From positions 1-64,000 of the forward strand of contig CAVKOU010000001.1 in NCBI GenBank assembly GCA_963658085.1: a DNA stretch of 64,000 nucleotides, in the 5' to 3' direction. Below are positions 34,338-43,396 of this stretch, in pieces (within the stretch, counting starts at the first letter, position 1; the number at the start of each line of letters is the position of its first letter). Both the position numbers and the translations under genes were made by a program. Under the pieces are notes generated by a model. The model had not been told where the DNA came from and made no database searches. It saw only the letters and a list, made by a program, of their open reading frames with translations. Source of the stretch: CAKRJP01 sp963658085 (lineage in GTDB: Bacteria; Bacillota; Clostridia; Lachnospirales; Lachnospiraceae).

Positions 34338-35036
34338 TTACCCTCTCTTTCTAAAATTCTGAACAAACAAAATGGAAGTTAACATTCTCGCCATGTATTT
34401 TGCAGAGTTGGCCAGATTCAGATAGCTTTCCCCTGCTACACGCTCATCCATATGAACCGGAACCTCCGATACTTTTGCTCCGTTTTTCAATAAATAAGAT
34501 ACAGTATCCGGTTCCGGACCATAGTTTAAATTCTGTGCAAATTCTTTGATCATATTTTTAGAAAACATACGCATACCAGATGTAGGATCCGCCACGCGAA
34601 CTCCTGTGGTAAGTTTAATAGCTACGGTCAGCATCTTGCTTCCTACCATTCTAAGAGAGCCACCTTTTTTTTCATTAATAAAACGAGACCCAATAACAAT
34701 GTCATAACCTTCCTTTATCCGATTCAACATAGGCTCAATAAATTCCGGCCGGTGCTGCCCATCTGCATCAAACTGGATCGCATAGGAATACCCTTTCGCA
34801 TAAGCATATTTAAGCCCTGCCTGAAAGGCTCCTGCCAACCCTAAATTTACCGGAAGGTTCAAAAGTTCATAACCTTTCTTTCTGCAAATATCTGCAGTCT
34901 TATCTTTTGATCCATCATTTACCACCACATAATCATATTGACTATATTTTTCCTGGATAAAGGTAACTACATTTTCAATATTTTCTTCTTCGTTATAGGC
35001 TGGTATAACGATCAATAATTCACTGTTCATATTCAT
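34338..35036 (-). CDS. GT2 glycosyltransferase, polyprenyl-phosphate sugar synthase (DPM1-like)
   Basis: 232 residues, GT2 fold with IPAYNEEENI, VVNDGSKDKT, the metal motif QFDADGQHRPE and the DPTSGMRMF segment typical of DPM1/DolP-mannosyl or undecaprenyl-phosphate glycosyltransferases. It lacks the C-terminal membrane helices seen in GtrB/CsbB, and the adjacent DUF2304 protein could supply them. Start near 35036 (ATG after AGGAAAG); nearby ATGs at 35039 and 35030 and an upstream TTG at 35057 cannot be excluded. Confidence 0.87.
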   Translation of the reverse strand: MNMNSELLIVIPAYNEEENIENVVTFIQEKYSQYDYVVVNDGSKDKTADICRKKGYELLNLPVNLGLAGAFQAGLKYAYAKGYSYAIQFDADGQHRPEFIEPMLNRIKEGYDIVIGSRFINEKKGGSLRMVGSKMLTVAIKLTTGVRVADPTSGMRMFSKNMIKEFAQNLNYGPEPDTVSYLLKNGAKVSEVPVHMDERVAGESYLNLANSAKYMARMLTSILFVQNFRKRG

Positions 35037-35074
35037 CATCTCTTTCCTAAGCTTCAAAAAACCTTCATCAGTCT

Positions 35075-35995
35075 CTAGCGATACAAGGACACCCTTGCTA
35101 ATCGATAGACTTTATCAAGGTAGTAAAAAGAGGTAAAGGTAAAACGAACTCCATCCACAAAAAAAGGAATCCATCTTCTCTCTTCTAAATCTTTTAGCAA
35201 TCCATTAAATCTTGCATTGGCTTTTCCGTAACGCTTCGCCACGGTACTTTTGTTTTTTGCATCGACATAAGGCTTTGCTTTTTCAATATCCGCAATCTGT
35301 CCCCTTCGATACTCAGAAGTAATATAACGCAGATATAAATATTGTTCAAACAAATGATCTCTTGAAATACTTTTATTTGACATGCGATATTTTAATACTG
35401 TTTCATTGAGATTAGAAAGTCGAAATCCCTTTAGAGCTGCTCGCAAAGTAAAATCCGAATCCTCACAGAGGGGAATTCCCCGATATCCATTTAAGGATTC
35501 AAAAACTTCACGTCTTCCAAACCAGGTAGGATGAGCCAGTACCTGATTGTATCTTAAAGCCTTTAAAATTTCTTTGTGCTTCTCAGGGACATGATTAATA
35601 GAATAAAGCAACTCTCCCTTATCGTCAATAACCTGGGTAAGACCACCGATCAGATCCGCCCCCATTTTCTCCAGGTATTTTTTTTGATGTTCCAGTCGTT
35701 TTGGAAGGGAAATATCGTCTGCATCCATACGACAAATATAGGTTCCTTTGGATTTTTCTATCCCTTTATTTAAGGAGGCTGCCAATCCCAGGTTTTTCTC
35801 ATTTATATAAAATTTTATGCGATCATCCATTTTTTGATACTCAGAAATCACGCGTTTATGCATTTCATTTTCCGGATGATCTAATATAATTATAAATTCA
35901 AAATTCTTGTAGGTCTGACCTAATATGGATTCCACCGACTGGCGAAGCAGGTGTTCCGGTTCCTTATAGGTAGACATAACCACAGAAATATCCAT
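35075..35995 (-). CDS. GT2 family glycosyltransferase
   Basis: 306 residues. N-terminal GT-A domain with VVMSTYKEPEHLLRQSVESI, ILDHPENEMH, the DXD motif CRMDADDIS, and acceptor-side CEDSDFTLRAALKG. The C-terminal 80 residues are basic with one amphipathic or hydrophobic stretch. A cytoplasmic transferase adding one sugar of the repeat unit on undecaprenyl diphosphate is the likely role; donor and linkage are not readable. Confidence 0.88.
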   Translation of the reverse strand: MDISVVMSTYKEPEHLLRQSVESILGQTYKNFEFIIILDHPENEMHKRVISEYQKMDDRIKFYINEKNLGLAASLNKGIEKSKGTYICRMDADDISLPKRLEHQKKYLEKMGADLIGGLTQVIDDKGELLYSINHVPEKHKEILKALRYNQVLAHPTWFGRREVFESLNGYRGIPLCEDSDFTLRAALKGFRLSNLNETVLKYRMSNKSISRDHLFEQYLYLRYITSEYRRGQIADIEKAKPYVDAKNKSTVAKRYGKANARFNGLLKDLEERRWIPFFVDGVRFTFTSFYYLDKVYRLARVSLYR

Positions 35996-36009
35996 AAAAT
36001 TTTCACTTT

Positions 36010-36972
36010 CTATATGATATTTAGTACCACTTTTAAAACGTAGATTGCTTTACCTTCTCCACTCTTTATATAAATATCCTGACGTTTTAATAAATGTTTC
36101 TTATATTTTGGCTCAGTTCTATAATAAGCCACATCCTTAAGTAGGGATAAATCTTTAGGACTAATCGGTGCCTTAATCTGCAAAAGCAATTTTGCAGAAT
36201 CGCTTCTCATATGTCTGTATTTTGGTTTTGAATCTCTTCCAAAAATCGCATCCATACGCTCCTTGAAAGAAATCTTTCGAACACCTACGGTATTCTCTTC
36301 ATGAATGCGATAAAGAATTCTTGATTCTTCATCATAAATAATTTTTCCATAGGCGCTTGCTATCAAACTGATCCAGGCATCATGCATGCGATAGATCAAT
36401 ATGTTATTTCCCGGGCAGGGAATGGATACCGTAAGCCTTGCTAACTCATTGTCAAATACCATGGTACATCCTGAAAAATCATTTTTTGAAATATGCCCCG
36501 CCAAGCTGGTATCCGGTGCTTTTAAGAAACGAAGACTCGTTTTTTTCTCGTTTTCATAGAGCCATTGATTAGAGCAATAAAGAACATTTTTTTCATCCTT
36601 CTTTTTTGCTTCCTCTATCATAGAAACAGCTCGTATAAGCTTGTCGGAAAGCCATAAATCGTCCTGATCTGCAAAGGCATAGTAATCATAACACTCTTTC
36701 AAATCCATGACATAATAAAGAAGCTTCATAAAACTCATGCCAGGCCTTACGTTACCATCAAAGGAAAGGATCCAAATGGGATGATGTTTTTGATACTCTT
36801 TAATAATCCCAAGAGTACCGTCTGTGGATCCATCATCCCTGACATACAAGGTAACCTCCACCGCTTCCTGACAAAAAATACTATCCAGTTGTTCTTTTAT
36901 AAATTTACTTCCATTGTAGGTGCTCATAAGAACAGCTACTGTAGGTTTCTTATTGTTTATAATATTGTTCAT
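36010..36972 (-). CDS. GT2 family glycosyltransferase
   Basis: 320 residues from the ATG at 36972. VAVLMSTYNGSKFIKEQLDSI, YVRDDGSTDGT and the metal site FADQDDLW are the pattern of rhamnosyl- and related GT2 enzymes. A longer frame from 37020 would overlap the SDR gene by 38 nt and adds residues unlike the family, so I prefer the start 10 nt after the SDR stop, although its ribosome site is weak. Part of the polysaccharide operon. Confidence 0.87.
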   Translation of the reverse strand: MNNIINNKKPTVAVLMSTYNGSKFIKEQLDSIFCQEAVEVTLYVRDDGSTDGTLGIIKEYQKHHPIWILSFDGNVRPGMSFMKLLYYVMDLKECYDYYAFADQDDLWLSDKLIRAVSMIEEAKKKDEKNVLYCSNQWLYENEKKTSLRFLKAPDTSLAGHISKNDFSGCTMVFDNELARLTVSIPCPGNNILIYRMHDAWISLIASAYGKIIYDEESRILYRIHEENTVGVRKISFKERMDAIFGRDSKPKYRHMRSDSAKLLLQIKAPISPKDLSLLKDVAYYRTEPKYKKHLLKRQDIYIKSGEGKAIYVLKVVLNII

Positions 36973-36982
36973 AATATTTTTC

Positions 36983-38005
36983 TTATAAAAAGGACTCCAT
37001 GGTCCACTTAAACATGTCAATATTATTTACCATGGGTTCCCAACCTAAATCACGGATTTTGGTGGTATCCATAATTGCTAACTTAAAAGGCAAATAAGGA
37101 AGAGAACTTGCTTCCTCAGAAAATCTAACCTTTGTCTTTCCTGCCGGTGCCAAATTGGCAATAAGTTCTGCCAAATCTTTAATGCTTATAATATTTTCAT
37201 CTGTCGATACGTTATAAAGGGTGCTCTCTCCCTTCTCCATGATCAGAAAAGCCGCATTAATGGCATCTGCCACATAAGTATAGGTTCTCATGGCATTTCC
37301 CTTAGAGTGAAGAACAATATCCTCCCCCTTTAACGCACAGTTAATAAATTCAGCAAAGGCTCTTCCATCTTCCAGTTCGATTCCAGGTCCTAAGGTATGG
37401 GAGAAACGAACTCCACAGTAATCAATATCATATTCTTCCTTGTAGGAAGCAAGCATAGTCTCGCAAAGTCTTTTAGCCTCCGGGTAGCAAGCTCTAGAAT
37501 TTAGGTGTCTTAAAGGCCCCATATCCTCCTCTGTAATCTTAGCCTCCTTGGTCCATTCTCCATAGGTTTCTACGGTAGAAATATAGAAAAATCTCTTCAC
37601 TTGCTTCTGTTTAGCCAATTCCAGCATATTATGAGTTCCGTTTACATGAGCCCACAAGGTTTCAACGCAGGTATCCTTAAAATCTCTGGGAGCTGCCGGG
37701 CCTGCCGTATGGAAAATATAGTCGAGCCTGCCATCATAGGATACCGGTGTTTGAATATCCTGATAGATAAAGGTCACATTTGGAAATTCCAAAATAGAAC
37801 CAAATACATTTTTGACTTTTTCTTCGGATCTTGCCAAACCGATCACCCGAAGATTTAAATTGTATTTCAAATCTGCATCTACCAAAGTTTCTAAAATATA
37901 ACGTCCCAAACGTCCTGTGGCTCCCGAAACAAGAATGGTTTTGTCCTGATACATTCTCCAGTTTACCGCAGAATTATATATAATATCTAAATCTCTTCTC
38001 TCCAT
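36983..38005 (-). CDS. Extended SDR (NAD-dependent epimerase/dehydratase)
   Basis: 340 residues with the extended-SDR nucleotide motif GATGRLG (28-34), active-site YISTVETYG, and YPEAK (Tyr174, Lys178). It resembles nucleotide-sugar epimerases, dehydratases or decarboxylases. It directly follows the IspD-like cytidylyltransferase (11 nt), so a CDP-linked or sugar-phosphate substrate is a reasonable inference, in contrast to the unrelated MDR reductase TarJ of the classical CDP-ribitol route. AGGAGG precedes the ATG. Confidence 0.88.
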   Translation of the reverse strand: MERRDLDIIYNSAVNWRMYQDKTILVSGATGRLGRYILETLVDADLKYNLNLRVIGLARSEEKVKNVFGSILEFPNVTFIYQDIQTPVSYDGRLDYIFHTAGPAAPRDFKDTCVETLWAHVNGTHNMLELAKQKQVKRFFYISTVETYGEWTKEAKITEEDMGPLRHLNSRACYPEAKRLCETMLASYKEEYDIDYCGVRFSHTLGPGIELEDGRAFAEFINCALKGEDIVLHSKGNAMRTYTYVADAINAAFLIMEKGESTLYNVSTDENIISIKDLAELIANLAPAGKTKVRFSEEASSLPYLPFKLAIMDTTKIRDLGWEPMVNNIDMFKWTMESFL

Positions 38006-38016
38006 GATAAATCCTC

Positions 38017-38745
38017 CTACAGGCCAAAAACGTAACGATTCTCTTCCAACTCCAAAAGAGCCTTCAAAATGTAATAATCTTCCGGTGTAGTGATCTTGAT
38101 ATTGTGATTATTCTCTTTGATCAAGTGAATTTCATTTCCCAGATAGGTATAGGCCAAAGCCGCATCCAAAATAGGAATCTCCGCATTGTCGATTTCTTCA
38201 TTATCGTAGGTTTCCAAAAGAAACGCAAGTTTAAAAGACTGAGGCGAAGTAAGACTGTAGGTGTCATCTCGTTTTTTAAAGTCCTTAAAGTCCACAGACT
38301 CTTTTTCTGTAACCACTACAGACTCCACTACAGGTTTCACAGTAATGCCGCAACCATATTTTTTTGCAACTCGAATATTTTCACGGATAATATTCTTCTC
38401 TACCAAAGGTCTTACTCCGTCGTGAATCACTACAATATCTTCTCCGGTGCCTCCTAAAGCTGCAATTTTATCCAAACCATTTTTCACACTGCCCTGGCGA
38501 TCCTTTCCGCCAACGATCACTGCCTCGACTTTGTTTAAGTTATATTGGTCTATCAATCCCTCCATATGTTCCATCCATCCGGAATTGCAAGAGATAATGA
38601 TTTTATCAATCTCCTTACATTCCTCGAATTTTTGCAAGGTATAAATGATGATCGGCTTTCCAAATACTTCCAAAAATTGTTTTGGCATACCTGAGGTGCG
38701 CATTCGCTGCCCAACTCCTCCGGCCAAAATAATCGCGTAGTTCAT
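38017..38745 (-). CDS. IspD/TarI-like cytidylyltransferase
   Basis: 242 residues. Nucleotidyltransferase motifs AIILAGGVGQRM, PKQF (21-24), HDGVRP (108-113) and the C-terminal NIKITTPEDY. It transfers CMP from CTP to an alditol phosphate, either methylerythritol phosphate (IspD) or ribitol/other polyol phosphate (TarI). Its place in a polysaccharide operon beside LicD and an SDR points to the TarI-like role: making a CDP-polyol for the cell-surface polymer. The organism's true IspD would then be elsewhere. AGAGGAG precedes the ATG. Confidence 0.85.
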   Translation of the reverse strand: MNYAIILAGGVGQRMRTSGMPKQFLEVFGKPIIIYTLQKFEECKEIDKIIISCNSGWMEHMEGLIDQYNLNKVEAVIVGGKDRQGSVKNGLDKIAALGGTGEDIVVIHDGVRPLVEKNIIRENIRVAKKYGCGITVKPVVESVVVTEKESVDFKDFKKRDDTYSLTSPQSFKLAFLLETYDNEEIDNAEIPILDAALAYTYLGNEIHLIKENNHNIKITTPEDYYILKALLELEENRYVFGL

Positions 38746-38784
38746 AATCGCTCCTCTCTTTTTTCTCGGTCATTTTCTTGCTAT

Positions 38785-39621
38785 TTAACTATTCTTTGTG
38801 TAATCTCTAAATTCCGCAATAAAATGAGCTCCACCATTCCGTTTATTTTCCGGTGGCAGTTTCATATAATCATTGTAAATCTGCTTTAAATATCCCGGAT
38901 AATCCTCCACAATTTTAGTCGTTCTTTTATTAAATTCATGATCAATCGTATGTTCAAATAATTCTCGTTTGAACAATCCTTTTTCAGGATACGCCCCACC
39001 ATAATTAAAGACATATTTTTGACCGGTGCCATTGTACTTATTCATGAGACTCCACATGTTATGAATCAATAAATCAACAGGAATCACCTTTACCAAAAGA
39101 CGCACTACTTTATAGATTGGTTTCAAATAACCTGCTGCCCCCTCCGGCAGATTATATCCGCAACGAATAATATATAAATTTTGAAGAATCTTCATTCTCT
39201 TTCTCAGAGCATCTCTCTTCTTTTTATCTGACGGAACAGAATCATAGCAGAAAATATCAACCCAAACACCCTGATGAAACTTAAGATGCTCGCAATATTT
39301 TTCGCTAAGAATGGTGTCTTTTCTTCGAATTTTAGCAAAAATCAAGCCGCAGGTTTTATCAGTACGAAAATCTTGATAAACAAATCTAGTAGTATCTAAA
39401 TCTCTTTTGCAACATTCATAAAATCTATTATATTCTTCTCTAAGCATTGCCAGGTCAATATCATCATCCCACGGAATCATTCCATTGTGTCGAACTGCAC
39501 CAAGGCAACTTCCGCCCTCCAGGTTATATTTGATATGATTCTTCTCACAAATTCGAATGATTTCATCAAGAATTTCTAATTCTATTTCCTGAATTCGCTG
39601 CAAATTATATCCATTACTCAT
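38785..39621 (-). CDS. LicD-family phosphotransferase
   Basis: 278 residues. The LicD core NLEGGSCLGAVRHNGMIPWD (about 33-52) continues into DDIDLAM with the metal-binding acidic cluster. LicD/fukutin enzymes move phosphocholine, ribitol phosphate or similar groups from a CDP donor to a glycan. With the IspD-like enzyme next door this gives a self-contained module for a phosphodiester-linked substituent. Soluble; cytoplasmic action before flipping is expected. GAGGAA precedes the ATG. Confidence 0.92.
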   Translation of the reverse strand: MSNGYNLQRIQEIELEILDEIIRICEKNHIKYNLEGGSCLGAVRHNGMIPWDDDIDLAMLREEYNRFYECCKRDLDTTRFVYQDFRTDKTCGLIFAKIRRKDTILSEKYCEHLKFHQGVWVDIFCYDSVPSDKKKRDALRKRMKILQNLYIIRCGYNLPEGAAGYLKPIYKVVRLLVKVIPVDLLIHNMWSLMNKYNGTGQKYVFNYGGAYPEKGLFKRELFEHTIDHEFNKRTTKIVEDYPGYLKQIYNDYMKLPPENKRNGGAHFIAEFRDYTKNS

Positions 39622-39632
39622 AGGTTGTTCCT

Positions 39633-40679
39633 CTATTTTTTCTTTTTAAAACGAAAGTTTGCTAAAAAGGCAGTTCCATTGTTCAACAGGAGAATAAGGC
39701 TACAAAATCTTTTCTCATAAAACAGTTTCATAGTAATGTAGGTTCTAACATTCATCTTTCGCACTCGATTTTGGGTAGTTTTCGAAAGTTCTCTGTCAAA
39801 CAGAGGATGCTTCCGCAAACGATTTAAATAAGCTGCTTCCTCTTTTAAGGTTAGTCTTCCTTTTGCCAAGGCCATATATTTTATCATGGGATAGATATAA
39901 GAATTGATCAAAAATATATTCTTCTCTACATTTTCAATTTCTTCTTTGCAAACCTTTGTCATAAATTCATGCTCAAGATCCATATTGATCAGATTCTTAA
40001 ACATATAGTCTTTCTTAAAACTTCTAGAAGTGCTGTGGGTATCCCTCTGTTCCCAAACATAATAGTGCTTCGGATTAAATCCAAGCTTCTCGCTGTGAAG
40101 TAAAAACTGAAGATTGAAGTTCAAGTCCTCAGAGCCATAACGGAATCGTTCGTCATAGCGGATCTTATATGTCTCAATAAGTTCTCTGCGATACAAGGCC
40201 GTCCAGATAGTATCCTCACATCGAATATTTTTATAATGTTTATGAAAATCACTTCTTTCAATAAACATTTTTTCAATATCCGTTTTTGTCTCCCAAACAC
40301 TGCCATTATCCCGGAGAATCCGACGAATTCTCCCGTATCTCATAAGATCTACCTGATGCTCCTTTGCAAGAATATAATTATCTTTAAGAAGCCCCGGCAA
40401 ATATTCATCATCATTATCGCAAAAGCCTACATACTCTCCTTTTGCCACGTCAAGACCTGCATTTCTCGCTGAACAAATACCGCCATTTTCTTTATGGATC
40501 ACTTGGACCTTGGAATTTTTAGTGGCATAATCATCACAGATTTTTCCACTGCTATCCTTGCTTCCATCGTCCACAAGAATAAGTTCAAAATCATCAAAAT
40601 CCTGAGCCAGTACACTGTCTATCGCCGCTGATAAATACTGTTCTGAATTATATACCGGCATGATTACACTAACCTTCAT
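39633..40679 (-). CDS. GT2 family glycosyltransferase
   Basis: 348 residues: SVIMPVYNSEQYLSAAIDSV, LVDDGSKDSSG, the metal motif FCDNDDEY, and a long C-terminal extension (about 230-348) that is basic and may contact the membrane. Length and extension resemble capsule glycosyltransferases of the EpsJ/CpsI type. Donor unknown. GAGGA precedes the ATG; 11 nt gap to licD. Confidence 0.88.
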   Translation of the reverse strand: MKVSVIMPVYNSEQYLSAAIDSVLAQDFDDFELILVDDGSKDSSGKICDDYATKNSKVQVIHKENGGICSARNAGLDVAKGEYVGFCDNDDEYLPGLLKDNYILAKEHQVDLMRYGRIRRILRDNGSVWETKTDIEKMFIERSDFHKHYKNIRCEDTIWTALYRRELIETYKIRYDERFRYGSEDLNFNLQFLLHSEKLGFNPKHYYVWEQRDTHSTSRSFKKDYMFKNLINMDLEHEFMTKVCKEEIENVEKNIFLINSYIYPMIKYMALAKGRLTLKEEAAYLNRLRKHPLFDRELSKTTQNRVRKMNVRTYITMKLFYEKRFCSLILLLNNGTAFLANFRFKKKK

Positions 40680-40700
40680 TTTTGCAGTCCTCTTTTTCTA

Positions 40701-41594
40701 TCAATGTATTTTTCTGGCAACAAGTTCAAATGCATGGTATAGTCGAAGCTTCGACAATAGATATCGCATTAGTGAAGCCCTTCCCGGCTGCAACTTAAAG
40801 CTTTTCTTATATTTTTCGCTGCCGTTTTTTCCATAATATTCTAACTGGTAGCCCCAATCTCGATACAAGGTGCTGGCCACATCCGGATATTGCTTTAATT
40901 CTTTTGCATATTTCTTTACTAATAATCGATAAGCTTGATCTGCCTTGTCAAAGCTTGTGGTAATACTGTCATTTAGAACATAGCAATCCACCAAAGGCTC
41001 CTTTATAAAATATATAGAATATCCTTGTTTCAGTACCTGTAATGTAAACTCCCAATCCTGAAATCTTGGGAATCTCTCATCGAAACGAACCTGGTTTAAG
41101 ACTTCTTTTTTAATAACGATCGTCTGGGTACTTACACAGTTTTTTAGAAGTACTTGCTTAAATTTATTGTTATATTGATTCAAATCATACTCAGGAATAA
41201 TACAAGTTCCCTTTTGCATTCCAGAGGTTCCAATTCTCTGAAAAGAAGAAAAAACCATATCTACACTTTTTTCCTTCATAGACTTTAAAGACTTCTCTAA
41301 TTTATCTAAATGCCACACATCATCACTGTCATGAAAAGCTATGATTTCTCCCTTAGCAGCATCAATTCCTTTGTTTCTAGCCGCGCAAGCTCCGCCGTTT
41401 TTTTCAGACAAAATAAGACGAACTCTAGGATCAGCTTTTTCTAAGGCCCGTACCATCTCCACAGAACCATCCGTGGAATGATCATCAACAATAATCAATT
41501 CCAAGTCCTGATAGGTCTGAGAAAGGACGCTTTCTGCCGCTTTTTTTATAGTATTTTCTCGGTTATACAAAGGTATGATCACGGATACCAACAT
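40701..41594 (-). CDS. GT2 family glycosyltransferase
   Basis: 297 residues: SVIIPLYNRENTIKKAAESV, IVDDHSTDGS, metal motif FHDSDDVW, followed by a family-typical segment RFPRFQDWEFTLQVLKQG. Ribosome site GGAAGGAG lies in the end of the preceding gene, whose stop is 4 nt away, so translation is coupled. A cytoplasmic transferase of the repeat-unit assembly line. Confidence 0.88.
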   Translation of the reverse strand: MLVSVIIPLYNRENTIKKAAESVLSQTYQDLELIIVDDHSTDGSVEMVRALEKADPRVRLILSEKNGGACAARNKGIDAAKGEIIAFHDSDDVWHLDKLEKSLKSMKEKSVDMVFSSFQRIGTSGMQKGTCIIPEYDLNQYNNKFKQVLLKNCVSTQTIVIKKEVLNQVRFDERFPRFQDWEFTLQVLKQGYSIYFIKEPLVDCYVLNDSITTSFDKADQAYRLLVKKYAKELKQYPDVASTLYRDWGYQLEYYGKNGSEKYKKSFKLQPGRASLMRYLLSKLRLYHAFELVARKIH

Positions 41595-41598
41595 AGGA

Positions 41599-42510
41599 TC
41601 ACTTTTTCTCCTTCCTAAGCTCTCTCACCAATATTTCCAGAGAGCGAATCTGATTATCTAACCATAACATTTGTTTTTCATTTTTTCTAGTCGAAACAGA
41701 ATCTGTAGCCACATCCTCCAAATGTCTGATTTTTAATTTTGGATTATATACCGTAAGAAGATGTTTTCTTTTGCATCGCAAATACAAAAGTTCCTCTTCT
41801 TTATAGAGAAATGTATCTGGAAAAAACCCATTTTCATAGCTTTTAATATATTTCGGTGAGAAAATCAGACAGCACCCATGGAGCACTACATTCTCTTTTC
41901 TCTCATCTAGTCTGTCAAGCTGTAAATAAGGCTTAAATCTGGAAATTCTTCGATGCCCGGAAATCAGAAGAAAAAAAGAAGCTACTTTTCTTCCAAACAG
42001 GTAAAAGGGATACACGTGCTTCTTTCTTAGACTGCGTTCTCGCTTGTGGATCTTGATTTCATTTTCAAAAAAAGGAAGATCCGGCATCTTGTGGGTCAAG
42101 GGCTGCACTTTCCCTTCGTTTAAAAGAATCTTTGGACCCATAACACCAAATCCACTGTTCTCATATTCCTCCAATATCGTAGAGAAGAAATCATCCTGTA
42201 CAATCAAAGTGTCATTATTCATAATACATAAGAAATCACACTCTGCTACGTTCACGGCATATTCGTATCCCAAATTATTTCCCTTGGCAAATCCCAAATT
42301 GTCCTTTGCTAGGATCACGGTTACCAAGTCATCTTTTTCATATTTTCCCGCCAGTTTCTCGCCACTTCCATTGGGAGATGCATTATCTACGATGATAATA
42401 TGATACTGAACAGAATCTATACGATCCTTGATAGAATTCACACAATCTATGGTTTCTTTTATTGCATTGTAATGCAGGATAACAAATCCTATTTTATGAC
42501 TCTCAACCAT
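41599..42510 (-). CDS. GT2 glycosyltransferase (rhamnosyltransferase-like)
   Basis: 303 residues. GFVILHYNAIKETIDCVNSI, IVDNASPNGSGEKL, LGFAKGNNLGYEYA and the metal motif CIMNNDTLI are the arrangement seen in WcaA/rhamnosyltransferase-type GT2 proteins (dTDP-rhamnose users, by analogy). No rml genes are in the window. AGGAGATC precedes the ATG. Confidence 0.87.
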   Translation of the reverse strand: MVESHKIGFVILHYNAIKETIDCVNSIKDRIDSVQYHIIIVDNASPNGSGEKLAGKYEKDDLVTVILAKDNLGFAKGNNLGYEYAVNVAECDFLCIMNNDTLIVQDDFFSTILEEYENSGFGVMGPKILLNEGKVQPLTHKMPDLPFFENEIKIHKRERSLRKKHVYPFYLFGRKVASFFLLISGHRRISRFKPYLQLDRLDERKENVVLHGCCLIFSPKYIKSYENGFFPDTFLYKEEELLYLRCKRKHLLTVYNPKLKIRHLEDVATDSVSTRKNEKQMLWLDNQIRSLEILVRELRKEKK

Positions 42511-42518
42511 ATGATCTC

Positions 42519-43367
42519 CTATTTTTTCAATCCCTTTAACACCTTGATCACCAATCCCATGGTAACCGGAATACTTATGATTATATTTCGCATGATACCA
42601 AAGCAGTTTAATGGCTCAATATCACAGCGAAAACCACTAAAAACCTTCGTCGACTTCAAAGCCTTGCCAATATGAAAAGACTGTTGATTCGCATAGTTGG
42701 TTCCATGGATGATCTCAATCCACATTGGATTTTTCTTGTCCTGTTTTAAAGTAACTTGTTCAATCTCCTTTGGAAGTTTGTTATGAGGAAATGAAATTAC
42801 CGTCTTATCTCCTGTAGGAAGAATCAACGTGATGAAATGATTTCCAAATAAATGAAAGTTACTATATATTTTTTTTGCTTCCATATACTGAAGTCCATAA
42901 GGAAAACTTAACAGTACATTGGTCTTTTTTGTTTTTTCATAATACTCATGAATTTGTCGGATCATATGAACATTCATGGCATCATCATTGTCAATTCTAG
43001 TGGTAATATAGGCATCCGCCTTCACCTTTTTAATGACACCTGCCAAATAATCATCAAAATTATAAGCCTCCCAGTCCGTCAAAAATAAAGGGCAGAAGTT
43101 TGCAAATTCCTCTTTCAATTTGTAAAGTTCTTCTCTGATCACTCCTGGAGTAGCATCACTAAACAATACCAACCATGTAAAATTCTGATCACTTTGATTT
43201 TTCAATGACGGAAATGTATATTTTTTAAACAGTTCCACCCGTCTGGTCAAATAGGCAACATCTGTTTTAGGATCTACCCCGTTCATACTTTTATTCTTAT
43301 GTCCCGCATAATTTGCCGGTATATTAAAACGCGTAATCACAAAATGTGCATAACTTGTCTGTGACAT
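42519..43367 (-). CDS. Putative rhamnosyltransferase-type protein (PF11316-like)
   Basis: 282 residues. Segments HFVITRFNIPANY, NFTWLVLFSDATPG and ITTRIDNDDAMN match the family annotated as putative rhamnosyl transferase; the acidic IDNDD is the expected metal-binding site. Distantly GT2-like but separate from the other five GT2 genes. AAAGGA precedes the ATG. Its neighbour upstream is the flippase gene. Confidence 0.8.
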   Translation of the reverse strand: MSQTSYAHFVITRFNIPANYAGHKNKSMNGVDPKTDVAYLTRRVELFKKYTFPSLKNQSDQNFTWLVLFSDATPGVIREELYKLKEEFANFCPLFLTDWEAYNFDDYLAGVIKKVKADAYITTRIDNDDAMNVHMIRQIHEYYEKTKKTNVLLSFPYGLQYMEAKKIYSNFHLFGNHFITLILPTGDKTVISFPHNKLPKEIEQVTLKQDKKNPMWIEIIHGTNYANQQSFHIGKALKSTKVFSGFRCDIEPLNCFGIMRNIIISIPVTMGLVIKVLKGLKK

Positions 43368-43396
43368 TTTTTCGTCCTTTCTAACATTTTTCTATC

